From positions 1 to 21,171 of IMG/VR virus record IMGVR_UViG_3300025137_000363: a DNA stretch of 21,171 bases, one strand, 5' to 3'. Below the pieces are notes generated by a model. It ran no database searches. It was not told the origin of the DNA and saw only the letters and a program-made list of their open reading frames with translations. This DNA comes from a virus. Shown piece by piece: positions 1 through 5,841 of this stretch; positions within the stretch are counted from its first letter, which is position 1; every line of letters starts with the position of its first letter. Made by a program: the position numbers and the translations under genes.

Positions 1-192
1 TGGGTCTTTGAGGCAGAGCCGCACGTCTGTGTGAAGTGTGGCGGTGAGCGTTGGCACACCAACAAATTCTGGGCGAACTGGCGAAAAGAATGGTTCGATG
101 GTGATGAAGAGGGCGGCGTTGACAAGTGGTGTCACGACTGTGATGGCGAGACATCCATCATGCCCAAGGATGAATGGGAAGGGGAGAATTGA
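1..192 (+). CDS. Partial CDS, C-terminal end of a Cys-rich (zinc-ribbon-like) small protein
   Basis: The reading frame is open from base 1 to a TGA at 190-192, giving 63 residues of C-terminus; the start lies outside the window. It holds two CxxC pairs (CVKC near residue 11 and CHDC near residue 44) separated by a Trp-rich acidic and basic segment, the layout of a four-cysteine zinc ribbon. It also carries several Trp residues and an acidic tail. The stop overlaps the next start by one base (TGATG), so the two genes are probably translationally coupled. Function is unknown. Binding of DNA or a host protein is a guess based on the zinc-ribbon shape alone. Confidence 0.7.
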   Translation, partial: WVFEAEPHVCVKCGGERWHTNKFWANWRKEWFDGDEEGGVDKWCHDCDGETSIMPKDEWEGEN

Positions 193-458
193 TGTCTTAT
201 GTTATTGTTGTAGACACCCTGTGCGAAGGATGGCAGGCATGGGGGGAGTCAGACGGGGGCATGCCAGAAATCTTTGCGACTAAGGCAGAGGCACAAAAAG
301 AAATTGATGAATCCTTTGCAGACTTGGTGTGCAATCAAATCCACAGTGGCATGCGACCAGACGAAGAACCGGAGGAGATGGTTATGCTGTTGCATGAATA
401 CGTTAAAGGCCGGAAGGCAGTTTATGAGGGAGCGAGTCATGAAAAAGTACGAGGTTAA
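192..458 (+). CDS. Small hypothetical phage protein (88 aa)
   Basis: An in-frame ATG exists upstream at 174, but the ATG at 192 is preferred. It is preceded by a purine-rich AAGGGGAG Shine-Dalgarno and forms a TGATG junction with the stop of the preceding gene. The product begins MSYVIVVDTLCEGW and is strongly acidic in the middle (DEEPEEMVM). It has no membrane segment or recognised motif. The N-terminal beta-strand followed by helices suggests a compact alpha/beta fold. Its 3' end overlaps the next gene by 20 bases. No function can be assigned. Confidence 0.75.
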   Translation: MSYVIVVDTLCEGWQAWGESDGGMPEIFATKAEAQKEIDESFADLVCNQIHSGMRPDEEPEEMVMLLHEYVKGRKAVYEGASHEKVRG

Positions 459-612
459 GATCAAAGCGACTGTCACCAAGACAGTTCGCGTGTTTGCCCT
501 TAACGAGGATGATGCCATTGAGGTTGCGAACGATGAGTTCACAGTTATGCATACAGGTGATCCTGAGAAGTATGAACAGGATACACTGAATATTTCAGAG
601 GTGCCATCATGA
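439..612 (+). CDS. Small protein resembling DpnD/PcfM-type proteins (57 aa)
   Basis: The ATG at 439 follows a GAGGGAG Shine-Dalgarno and starts inside the end of the previous gene. The product begins MKKYEVKIKATVTKTVRVFA and continues with NEDDAIEVANDEF. This is a strand-strand-helix arrangement: a beta-hairpin of alternating basic and hydrophobic residues, then an acidic 'EDDAIEVA' helix. The pattern resembles the short DpnD/PcfM-like family found in phages and mobile elements, whose role is unknown. That match is by eye and uncertain. The stop overlaps the next start in an ATGA junction. Confidence 0.7.
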   Translation: MKKYEVKIKATVTKTVRVFALNEDDAIEVANDEFTVMHTGDPEKYEQDTLNISEVPS

Positions 613-1454
613 CGGATTATTTTACAAAAGCTGGAAACATCGAAGGTCATGAAAAAATTGTTGATGAGTTCGAGCAAAGCATGTCATTGCCTGACCTTCC
701 GGAAGAGTATTTGATCCATGACGATAGGTACTACATTAATTATCGTAGTAAGCACAAAGAAGGTTCAAATATTAATAAGATGATTAACGACCAATATGTC
801 CCTGTAGTGGGGGGCTTGATTGAAGCGCAAAGGATTGGCAGGAACGAACCCGATGTTTTTTACAAATTGTTGGCAAAATGGCGTCATGTCACCAGCAATC
901 CTATGAACGTGTCAAACAATGTTTATAGCACACATTGCACATTGCTTTTTGTTCGCACAGATCACAAGCAATTATATAAAAAAGTTATAAAGGTTAAATT
1001 AAAAGTTCAAGCAGAATGCTATGACCTTGTTCATCACATCAATGAATTAAAACGCGTACCTGATAAAGCTGACGCGAACACACGTTTATTTCTTATGACT
1101 TCGAGGACTTCTGATTATGAGATAAGCCATAAATTTAAGCTGGATAAAATTAGACAGAAGCCTTTGCGTGTCTCTAATGCAAGATATGCATACGATAAAA
1201 GAAAGAGGAGAGCGACCCCAAGCTGGGCTGATCACGGTAGGATTAACAAAGTATATAAAGTCAGGAATAGCTTAAATAAGAAAGACGGAGCGGGGACATG
1301 GCACGTTGATCACATTGTGCCCCTCGCTGGGGAGAGAGGTGGTAAAAGAGTTGTTAGCGGATTACATGTTCATTTTAATTTGCAAGTAATACCTGCCAGA
1401 ATAAATTTAAAAAAGAGCAACAAGTGGGAAACAAAACAGGAGGTATCATCATGA
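609..1454 (+). CDS. HNH endonuclease-like protein (281 aa)
   Basis: The C-terminal third is a recognisable HNH nuclease domain. Residues 196-208 carry the KRKRRATPSW lead-in that often precedes phage HNH domains. Residues 232-239 contain H-V-D-H-I-V-P-L with the metal-binding/general-base His235. Residues 251-258 contain GLHVHFNL with N257, and residues 266-271 contain N-L-K-K-S-N. All core HNH residues are present, so a metal-dependent DNA nickase or nuclease is expected. Residues 1-190 match no family I know and could provide DNA recognition. The gene is richer in A/T and Lys/Asn codons than its neighbours, and much longer than the small genes on either side. That suggests a separately acquired, possibly homing-type gene, which is an inference. 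It starts at an ATGA junction (AGAGGTG Shine-Dalgarno) and ends in another. Confidence 0.88.
   Translation: MTDYFTKAGNIEGHEKIVDEFEQSMSLPDLPEEYLIHDDRYYINYRSKHKEGSNINKMINDQYVPVVGGLIEAQRIGRNEPDVFYKLLAKWRHVTSNPMNVSNNVYSTHCTLLFVRTDHKQLYKKVIKVKLKVQAECYDLVHHINELKRVPDKADANTRLFLMTSRTSDYEISHKFKLDKIRQKPLRVSNARYAYDKRKRRATPSWADHGRINKVYKVRNSLNKKDGAGTWHVDHIVPLAGERGGKRVVSGLHVHFNLQVIPARINLKKSNKWETKQEVSS
1438..1443 (+). promoter_or_regulatory. Strong ribosome binding site AGGAGG setting the start of the 65-aa gene
   Basis: A perfect AGGAGG lies 7 bases before the ATG at 1451. It favours that ATG over the upstream in-frame ATG at 1424, which has no Shine-Dalgarno sequence. The site lies inside the end of the HNH gene. 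Confidence 0.8.
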
Positions 1455-1648
1455 CAGTTGAACCAATAACGATAAACCAACTTGACGGACTGGCGGCAAA
1501 AGCTGTCGGGTTCGAGAACAAGTTGAAAAGAGAGTCCGATCCAAGGCTACGCAAACAGTATCGGACTAAGGCTGACCAGCTATGGAAGGCTGTTGAAGAG
1601 GGCGAGGGTGCTCGCCGTGATGCAGGATTTAAGGTTTACGAGGAGTAA
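1451..1648 (+). CDS. Small hypothetical protein (65 aa), helical and charged
   Basis: The start is set by an AGGAGG at 1438-1443 and an ATGA overlap with the HNH gene stop. The product has the segments ITINQLDGLAAKAVGFENKL and KAVEEGEGARRDAGFKVYEE. It is rich in Lys, Glu and Arg, predicted mostly helical, with no cysteines or membrane segment. No family is recognised. It lies in the small-gene operon between the HNH gene and a 75-aa gene that begins five bases after its stop, so it is probably made together with them. Confidence 0.75.
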   Translation: MTVEPITINQLDGLAAKAVGFENKLKRESDPRLRKQYRTKADQLWKAVEEGEGARRDAGFKVYEE

Positions 1649-1653
1649 AATAA

Positions 1654-1881
1654 ATGGCTTTAATAACACTAACAAAAGTGGATGAGACTACGCTAAATCC
1701 TGATCATGATGAGGTTCTTTATCTGATTGGTTCTAGCTTCTCAATGTATGAGCGCACCCTTTCACGCGGTGACAAGCATCGTAAGGTCACGCACATAATT
1801 GATGTGACTAATCGGGCTGGCTGGTTTGTGAGTGAGCCTATGGAAAAAATTATGGAGGTAATGCGGCTATGGGAAAAGTAA
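1654..1881 (+). CDS. Small hypothetical protein (75 aa)
   Basis: The ATG at 1654 follows a GAGGAG sequence that lies at the end of the previous gene, with five bases between the two genes. The product starts MALITLTKVDETTLNPDHDE and ends in a helix, PMEKIMEVMRLWEK. The strand-rich middle (DEVLYLIGSSFSMYERTL, then THIIDVTNRAGWFVSEP) could form a small beta-sheet. No motif is recognised. Its end overlaps the next gene by 13 bases, as is usual for this operon. Confidence 0.75.
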   Translation: MALITLTKVDETTLNPDHDEVLYLIGSSFSMYERTLSRGDKHRKVTHIIDVTNRAGWFVSEPMEKIMEVMRLWEK

Positions 1882-2054
1882 AAGCGTGGGTCATGGACAT
1901 GGAAGAAGATGCCATCGACATGACCGTTGAAGAATGGACGGACAAGCATGGTGAAAGCCTGATCGAAGTCTATCACGAGGCTCGCAGGAAATATGCGGAT
2001 TTGATAGAGGACAAAGACGATGATCAAATTATACAAACTAATCATGGACAGTAA
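1869..2054 (+). CDS. Small acidic hypothetical protein (61 aa)
   Basis: The ATG at 1869 has a GGAGG at 1854-1858, ten bases upstream, inside the previous gene. The product is very acidic (MDMEEDAIDMTVEEWTDKHG, then EDKDDDQ) and probably helical. It has no cysteines, membrane segment or known motif. Its last 35 bases overlap the start of the two-pass membrane protein gene. Small acidic early phage proteins sometimes act as inhibitors or DNA mimics, but nothing here proves that. Confidence 0.7.
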   Translation: MGKVKAWVMDMEEDAIDMTVEEWTDKHGESLIEVYHEARRKYADLIEDKDDDQIIQTNHGQ

Positions 2055-2301
2055 GCGTAACCCATTGTCCTACATTCCGGATAACAATACTCGGCATCTA
2101 GTCATGCAAATACTGGCATGGATGTGGTGCATAATTTTTGGAATGTCTGTCGGTTCTGTCACTGTGTTTGGTATCAGTGTAATAGCACACGCCCTGTTGA
2201 TAGCAGGTGTGTTTATTACGGCGGGTGTATTTGCAACAGCCAAACGCAAGCCACAGTATTTTGGTGGTCTTGGCAGGGGCAAAGGAGGTGAGCATGAGTA
2301 G
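2020..2301 (+). CDS. Small two-pass membrane protein (93 aa), holin-like topology
   Basis: After a polar N-terminus, residues about 28-46 (LVMQILAWMWCIIFGMSVG) and 48-72 (TVFGISVIAHALLIAGVFIT and beyond) form two hydrophobic stretches with only a short turn between them. A basic, glycine-rich tail follows (KRKP, GGLGRGKGGEHE). Length, two closely spaced helices and a charged C-terminus fit a class II holin topology. The gene sits in the early plus-strand block, far from the lysozyme, so it could equally be an unrelated membrane protein. The ATG at 2020 has an AGAGGAC Shine-Dalgarno and is preferred over the ATG at 2044, which has none. It overlaps the next gene by 8 bases. Confidence 0.75.
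   Translation: MIKLYKLIMDSKRNPLSYIPDNNTRHLVMQILAWMWCIIFGMSVGSVTVFGISVIAHALLIAGVFITAGVFATAKRKPQYFGGLGRGKGGEHE
2281..2290 (+). promoter_or_regulatory. Strong ribosome binding site AAAGGAGGTG
   Basis: This near-perfect match to the 16S rRNA tail lies 3 to 8 bases ahead of the ATG at 2294. It fixes that start for the 102-aa gene over the upstream in-frame codon at 2207, which has no such site. Confidence 0.8.
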
Positions 2302-2602
2302 CGTACAAAGATACACCGAGGATGTTTTGCTGCGAAACACCAACTACAGGTTGCGCGGCAGAGAAACATGGATCGATGTCAAAAATCTTTGCGTCAAGTT
2401 TACTCGTGAAGATCTGGGTGTTTCGATATCGATTTACCCCGAGGTTGATGAAGGTTTTGGGAAACCATTAAACAAGATTTTTGTTGCGTATACAGACGCA
2501 CCAGAATTGGAAGAAGATGCGGAAAAGCCGCGTAAAAACTTCCAACAAAAGAGACCCACAGGTAAGGGTTTCAGTCTAACTAAATTTATGAACAGAAACT
2601 AA
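2294..2602 (+). CDS. Hypothetical protein (102 aa)
   Basis: The start at 2294 is supported by AAAGGAGGTG immediately upstream and by the 8-base overlap with the membrane protein gene. The N-terminal 75 residues look like a small beta-rich domain (WIDVKNLCVKFTREDLGVSI, then KIFVAYTDAPEL). The C-terminus is basic and disordered-looking (KPRKNFQQKRPTGKG) and ends KFMNRN. The basic tail could contact nucleic acid; this is inference. No family is recognised. Confidence 0.75.
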   Translation: MSSVQRYTEDVLLRNTNYRLRGRETWIDVKNLCVKFTREDLGVSISIYPEVDEGFGKPLNKIFVAYTDAPELEEDAEKPRKNFQQKRPTGKGFSLTKFMNRN

Positions 2603-2612
2603 GGAGGATATT

Positions 2613-2882
2613 ATGGGTAGAACTAAAATGGTTGAGAATATGACTGACGTAGAACGTGCGGAGCATTATCAAAAGATCCGCGACGACAGAGATGAGCAAC
2701 TGCGTGTGTCAGCTATGCATTTGGATGACGAGCAACGCGAGGCAATCAAAGAGGCTCGTGACGTGCTTCAAAGTGTCGTTCAGTGCTGTCATGAAATCGG
2801 TGATGTGTGGATGTCCGATGTCAGTAAGATGGAAACAGCTTACTTCGCCTTGAAGAATCGGTTTCCGTTGGATGACGACTAA
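2613..2882 (+). CDS. Hypothetical helical protein (89 aa)
   Basis: A clean AAGGAGGAT lies before the ATG at 2613. The product is charged and helical throughout (DVERAEHYQKIRDDRDEQLR, then DDEQREAIKEARDVLQSVVQ), with a CC pair at the centre and an acidic end (PLDDD). It is likely soluble and could form a short coiled coil. No family is recognised. The stop is shared with the next start in a TAATG junction. Confidence 0.75.
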   Translation: MGRTKMVENMTDVERAEHYQKIRDDRDEQLRVSAMHLDDEQREAIKEARDVLQSVVQCCHEIGDVWMSDVSKMETAYFALKNRFPLDDD

Positions 2883-3049
2883 TGAAGTGGGTGCTAGTCT
2901 TGGTTGCTTTCAGCGGCGGGGACTTTGAAACAAAGACACTGGGCGGCTACGACACCGTCGCCCAGTGTCACGTCGCTACCACTGAGATATTTTGGGGTGA
3001 GAAAATGCCTATCAACGAAGGTCTAGTGTGTATGAGGATTGAGAAATGA
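2882..3049 (+). CDS. Very small hypothetical protein (55 aa)
   Basis: The frame opens at a TAATG junction with the preceding gene and closes in an ATGA junction with the following one, so its coding nature is supported by tight coupling at both ends. The product starts MKWVLVLVAFSGGDF, continues ETKTLGGYDTVAQCHVA, and has a second Cys in LVCMRIEK. The hydrophobic opening is one short strand or helix rather than a full membrane span. With two Cys residues a disulfide or metal site is possible. It resembles small conserved proteins I associate with marine bacterial and phage genomes, but no function is known. Confidence 0.65.
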   Translation: MKWVLVLVAFSGGDFETKTLGGYDTVAQCHVATTEIFWGEKMPINEGLVCMRIEK

Positions 3050-3294
3050 AACAAAGGATTCCAGATTGGCGAAGCATTCGCCAGCATCACGTCGTACCTG
3101 ATAAACGGTATAAGACAAACAATGAAATAGAATTGAAGCTAGCCCGGACAGAGTTAAGTTTAGAAATGAACTTCGAGGACGGGTGTCCGTGGTGCGGCAG
3201 TATAGGACGCGTGGAGGTGCATGGGCATACGCAATGTACATCTTGCCATCATGTTATAGATGATTGTTGTCAGGGAGGGTATTGTGATAATTGA
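3046..3294 (+). CDS. Zinc-ribbon-like small protein (82 aa)
   Basis: The C-terminal half holds cysteine pairs CPWC (residues 47-50) and CTSC (near residues 64-67), the usual four-ligand zinc-ribbon spacing. They are followed by HH and further cysteines in DDCCQGGYCDN. The N-terminal half is basic and helical (RSIRQHHVVPDKRYK). GAGGATTGAGAA precedes the ATG, and the start overlaps the previous stop (ATGA). A zinc-stabilised protein that binds nucleic acid or protein is likely from the motif; the actual target is unknown. It overlaps the next zinc-ribbon gene by 11 bases. Confidence 0.78.
   Translation: MKQRIPDWRSIRQHHVVPDKRYKTNNEIELKLARTELSLEMNFEDGCPWCGSIGRVEVHGHTQCTSCHHVIDDCCQGGYCDN
3272..3279 (+). 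promoter_or_regulatory. Ribosome binding site AGGGAGGG pointing to a GTG start
   Basis: The site lies about 5 bases before GTG at 3284. It is the reason for preferring GTG 3284 over the in-frame ATG at 3260, which has no Shine-Dalgarno and would overlap the previous gene by 35 bases, and over the ATG at 3317. Confidence 0.65.
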
Positions 3295-3565
3295 AGGTGA
3301 CGGAACATGGAATAAAATGATTAACGAAGGCAGATGCCCTCGTTGTTTTTCAATGATAAATGAAGAAAACAAGTGGTTCGTATGTGATGTTTGTTCTCTT
3401 CAGATTAATGACAAGAACCCAGACATGGACTGGTCTTTTGCAGTAGCCAATATTGAAAAACTTGTTATTGAAAAAATTGATTACATGATGGATCATCCAG
3501 ATAAGTATGATCTAAACGATATTAAAAAAGTGGAGGCTTCATGGAAAAGGATACTCAGGGGCTAG
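3284..3565 (+). CDS. Zinc-ribbon-like small protein (93 aa, GTG start)
   Basis: Starting at GTG 3284, the product contains CPRC and CDVC pairs about 15 residues apart, a typical four-cysteine zinc ribbon. A helical C-terminal half follows (VANIEKLVIEKIDYMMDHPD, then KKVEASWKRILRG). The order zinc ribbon then helix differs from the preceding gene, where the ribbon is C-terminal, so the pair are not obvious duplicates. It overlaps its neighbours at both ends (11 and 25 bases). Binding to nucleic acid or to a host protein is plausible but not shown. Confidence 0.75.
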   Translation: MIIEGDGTWNKMINEGRCPRCFSMINEENKWFVCDVCSLQINDKNPDMDWSFAVANIEKLVIEKIDYMMDHPDKYDLNDIKKVEASWKRILRG

Positions 3566-3714
3566 CAAGAATCATCAGGGTTCTTGACGAAGAGCTTACA
3601 GAGCTATTAAGTGTAGGCTTGTACAAACAGGCGGAGGAAACTAGAAAGCGCCTTTTGACATACGTTGATATGAGAAACCAAAAGAATGCGGAGTTAGAAG
3701 AACGTGTCAGATAA
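3541..3714 (+). CDS. Small helical hypothetical protein (57 aa)
   Basis: The ATG at 3541 has GTGGAGG about five bases upstream, inside the previous gene. The product (beginning MEKDTQGLARIIRVLDEELT) is almost entirely charged helix: Leu/Ile at regular spacing with Glu and Arg/Lys between, then KRLLTYVDMRNQKNAELEER. A short coiled coil or helical hairpin is likely. The frame is coupled on both sides, overlapping the preceding gene by 25 bases and the GTG-started gene after it by 11. No family is recognised. Confidence 0.65.
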   Translation: MEKDTQGLARIIRVLDEELTELLSVGLYKQAEETRKRLLTYVDMRNQKNAELEERVR

Positions 3715-3946
3715 CGTGGTATATTTAAAAGACAAAAGTATTAAGTTTATTCCTCACTCGGTTCCTGTTTTGTGCGAGATAGCTGGGGAATTAATGTCTG
3801 AAATATTGATCTTGGGTGAAGCCAAGGACGGATCAATAAAAATGATGACCACATGTGAAAGCGTACCTGACATAGTTTTTTATCTTGAGACAGCAAAGCT
3901 AGCGGCTCTGGGCTACGGCCTTGAAGAGGAAGAACCGAAAGAATAG
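3704..3946 (+). CDS. Hypothetical protein (80 aa, GTG start)
   Basis: The frame begins with GTG at 3704, inside the end of the preceding gene. Only a weak purine-rich sequence (GGAG further up) precedes it, so coupling may help initiation. The product begins MSDNVVYLKDKSIKFIPHSV and has a strand-rich core (EILILGEAKDGSIKMMTT), then a helix and an acidic tail (GLEEEEPKE). The KDGSIKMMTT element looks like one strand-turn-strand. No known motif. It is the last gene of the small-gene array before the SNF2 ATPase, with a 20-base gap holding that gene's AGGAGGGG. Confidence 0.72.
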   Translation: MSDNVVYLKDKSIKFIPHSVPVLCEIAGELMSEILILGEAKDGSIKMMTTCESVPDIVFYLETAKLAALGYGLEEEEPKE

Positions 3947-3966
3947 ATTTATTGTAGGAGGGGACA

Positions 3967-5424
3967 ATGAAATTTAATTATAAGACTGAACCGTATGCTC
4001 ACCAGCATGAGGCACTAATTCGCAGCTATGACAAAAAACATTATGGCTATTTTATGGAGATGGGCTGTGGAAAATCTAAAGTTCTTCTCGACAACGTGGT
4101 CTGGTTGTATGAGCAGGGCAAGATCGACACCGCGGTTATCGTAGCTCCGAAGGGGGTGTATCGTAACTGGCAGATTAGCGAGATACCCGCACACTTTCCC
4201 GATGACATAGAGCATGAGGTTTTTGTTTGGAAATCTAACCCCAACAAAAAGCAACAAGAGGAACTGTCGAACGCAGTTAAACATCGAGGCGGTCTTCGTA
4301 TATTACTGGCTAACGTAGAGGGCTTTGCCACAGGAAAACTGTCGAAGTATGTCGATCTATTTATGAAAGACTCTAAGGTGCTATTCGCAATTGACGAGTC
4401 AACTACGATAAAAAACCCCAAGGCAAAAAGAACTAAGGCACTGATAAAAGCAGGTGCGAGTGCCCCGTACAGACGTATTCTTACAGGATCGCCAGTGACA
4501 AAGTCACCTATGGATCTGTACTCACAGTGTGGTTTCTTGGACAATTCCTGTTTGGGTTTTTCTTCCTTCTACTCGTTCCAGGGCAGGTATGCGATAACAA
4601 GAACACAGCGCATGGGCGGACATAGTTTTCAACAAATCGTAGGTTACAGAAACCTAGAAGAGTTATCCGAAAGACTGGAAAGATTTTCGTTCAGGGTCAC
4701 AAAAGAGGAAGCTTTGGATTTGCCAAACAAAGTATATACGACGCGAGACGTTTACTTAAATGAGGAACAAAGCAAGCATTATATGTCTATAAAAAATAAT
4801 GCTATCGCCCTGCTGGATGAAGGTGAGCTTGTTTCTGCACCGTCAGTCATGACCCAGCTACTACGGCTTCAACAGGTACTGTGTGGTCATTTAATGACCG
4901 ACGACGGAGATCTTGTGGAGTTCCCTACCACTAGAATAAATGCCTTGATGGAAACCATTGATGAGATGACTGGCAAAGTTATTATATGGTCTAGGTTTCG
5001 ATACGACATAAGACGGATAGTTCAAGAGCTAACGAAGGTGTACGGAAAAGATTCAGTTGTCTCTTACTTTGGTGATACCAGCGATGAAGACCGACAGAGT
5101 GCTGTAAGAAAATTTCAGTTTGAAGATGTAAGATTCTTTGTAGCTAACCCGCAAACCGCAGGTTATGGACTGACGTTAACAGCCGCGACTAATGTGATCT
5201 ATTACGCTAATGATTTTAACTTGGAGACCAGAGTCCAATCCGAGGATCGGTGTCATCGCATTGGGCAAGATGAGTCAGTAATCTATGTTGATCTGGTTAC
5301 AAAGGGATCTGTTGACGAACATATTGTCAGGTCTCTTCGCTCGAAGATTGATCTTTCGGCAAAGACTCTTGGCGAACAAGCTCGTCAATGGTTGGAACTG
5401 ACCCCCCGCCGAAATGCCTATTAG
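3967..5424 (+). CDS. SNF2-type superfamily 2 DNA helicase/ATPase (485 aa)
   Basis: The two RecA-like domains of an SF2 SNF2-family ATPase are complete. Motif I is MGCGKS at residues 32-37. Motif Ia is in VIVAPKGVYRNW (58-69). Motif II is DEST at 144-147, in place of DEAH/DEGH. Motif III is LTGSPVTKSP at 173-182. Motif IV is in IIWSRFRYD (340-348). Motif V is TAGYGLTLTAA (398-408) and motif VI is QSEDRCHRIGQ at 425-435, the SNF2 signature. It should hydrolyse ATP to translocate on double-stranded DNA; strand separation is not typical of the family. Phages often carry short SNF2 proteins like this beside replication or recombination genes. An AGGAGGGG lies before the ATG. Its last 98 bases are antisense to the nuclease-like gene on the other strand. 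Confidence 0.95.
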   Translation: MKFNYKTEPYAHQHEALIRSYDKKHYGYFMEMGCGKSKVLLDNVVWLYEQGKIDTAVIVAPKGVYRNWQISEIPAHFPDDIEHEVFVWKSNPNKKQQEELSNAVKHRGGLRILLANVEGFATGKLSKYVDLFMKDSKVLFAIDESTTIKNPKAKRTKALIKAGASAPYRRILTGSPVTKSPMDLYSQCGFLDNSCLGFSSFYSFQGRYAITRTQRMGGHSFQQIVGYRNLEELSERLERFSFRVTKEEALDLPNKVYTTRDVYLNEEQSKHYMSIKNNAIALLDEGELVSAPSVMTQLLRLQQVLCGHLMTDDGDLVEFPTTRINALMETIDEMTGKVIIWSRFRYDIRRIVQELTKVYGKDSVVSYFGDTSDEDRQSAVRKFQFEDVRFFVANPQTAGYGLTLTAATNVIYYANDFNLETRVQSEDRCHRIGQDESVIYVDLVTKGSVDEHIVRSLRSKIDLSAKTLGEQARQWLELTPRRNAY

Positions 5425-5776
5425 ATGCGTTCTTGATAGCTATTTTGTTGCCGTTTTTTTGGAAGTTTGTTTGTGGTGTGTCGATCTGATGAGGGAACAA
5501 GGCGCAACGTCCTGACTCTAGGTCTACATACAAAAGTCTAACACCAAGTTTTAGTTGTGCGGGTTTAAGGAGACGAGAAATGATTGAGCCATTTTTTCTA
5601 CGGCCAACAGTTTTAACATCGAAACACAGAAGTTCTCCGGTCGGAGAGAGTGCAATTAAGTCAATGGGTCCTTGTTCAAGAAAAGGCTGGTACACATAGC
5701 AACCCTGAGACAAAAGCCAGTTGGCAGCAATTAATTCAGATCTTTTACCATCTCTAATTCTATGATCTGGTCTCAT
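5327..5776 (-). CDS. PD-(D/E)XK nuclease-like protein (149 aa), antisense to its neighbours
   Basis: The protein has the layout of small PD-(D/E)XK nucleases such as Holliday-junction resolvase-like enzymes. Glu14 lies in the first helix (GKRSELIAANWLLSQG), GPIDL carries Asp39, and FDVKT carries Asp53 and Lys55 on the next strand. A basic segment (VGRRKNGSI) follows. These are the expected metal and catalytic residues, so nuclease activity is likely. The C-terminal third (from about residue 110) is low in recognisable structure and is exactly the part that overlaps the SNF2 gene. GAGGGT lies 12 bases before the ATG at 5776. It is the only minus-strand gene within the early plus-strand block, and it faces the RHH gene across a 65-base control region. 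It may pair functionally with the SNF2 ATPase (inference). Confidence 0.85.
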   Translation of the reverse strand: MRPDHRIRDGKRSELIAANWLLSQGCYVYQPFLEQGPIDLIALSPTGELLCFDVKTVGRRKNGSIISRLLKPAQLKLGVRLLYVDLESGRCALFPHQIDTPQTNFQKNGNKIAIKNASNRHFGGGSVPTIDELVRQESLPKDQSSSEET

Positions 5777-5783
5777 TTGGCTA

Positions 5784-5813
5784 TTGACCCTCTACAACAA
5801 TATCGGATATGTT
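5784..5813 (+). promoter_or_regulatory. Candidate sigma70-type promoter upstream of the RHH gene
   Basis: TTGACC at 5784-5789 matches five of six -35 bases. TATGTT at 5808-5813 is a moderate -10 with an 18-base spacer. It sits in the only intergenic space between the leftward nuclease gene and the rightward RHH gene, where a promoter for 5842 onward is expected. The match is modest and was judged by eye. Confidence 0.4.
5800..5810. promoter_or_regulatory. Candidate operator: perfect inverted repeat ATATC-G-GATAT
   Basis: The 11-base palindrome overlaps the spacer end and the -10 of the candidate promoter, 31 bases before a gene for a ribbon-helix-helix protein. RHH proteins commonly bind short inverted repeats over their own promoter, so autoregulation is a reasonable inference. 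It is short enough to arise by chance. Confidence 0.3.
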
Positions 5814-5841
5814 TTATACAGGTTTTAAAAAGGAGAATAAA

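Noticed and set aside
249-677. 142-codon frame on the minus strand
   Set aside because: It lies opposite three overlapping plus-strand genes with good ribosome sites, and its product is a Ser/Phe-rich low-complexity sequence with no motif.
3046-3565. Recent tandem duplication of the two adjacent zinc-ribbon genes
   Set aside because: The ribbon is C-terminal in the first and N-terminal in the second, and the remaining sequence is not similar.
4047-4544. 165-codon minus-strand frame
   Set aside because: It is antisense to the conserved core motifs of the SNF2 ATPase and has no recognisable domain or ribosome site.
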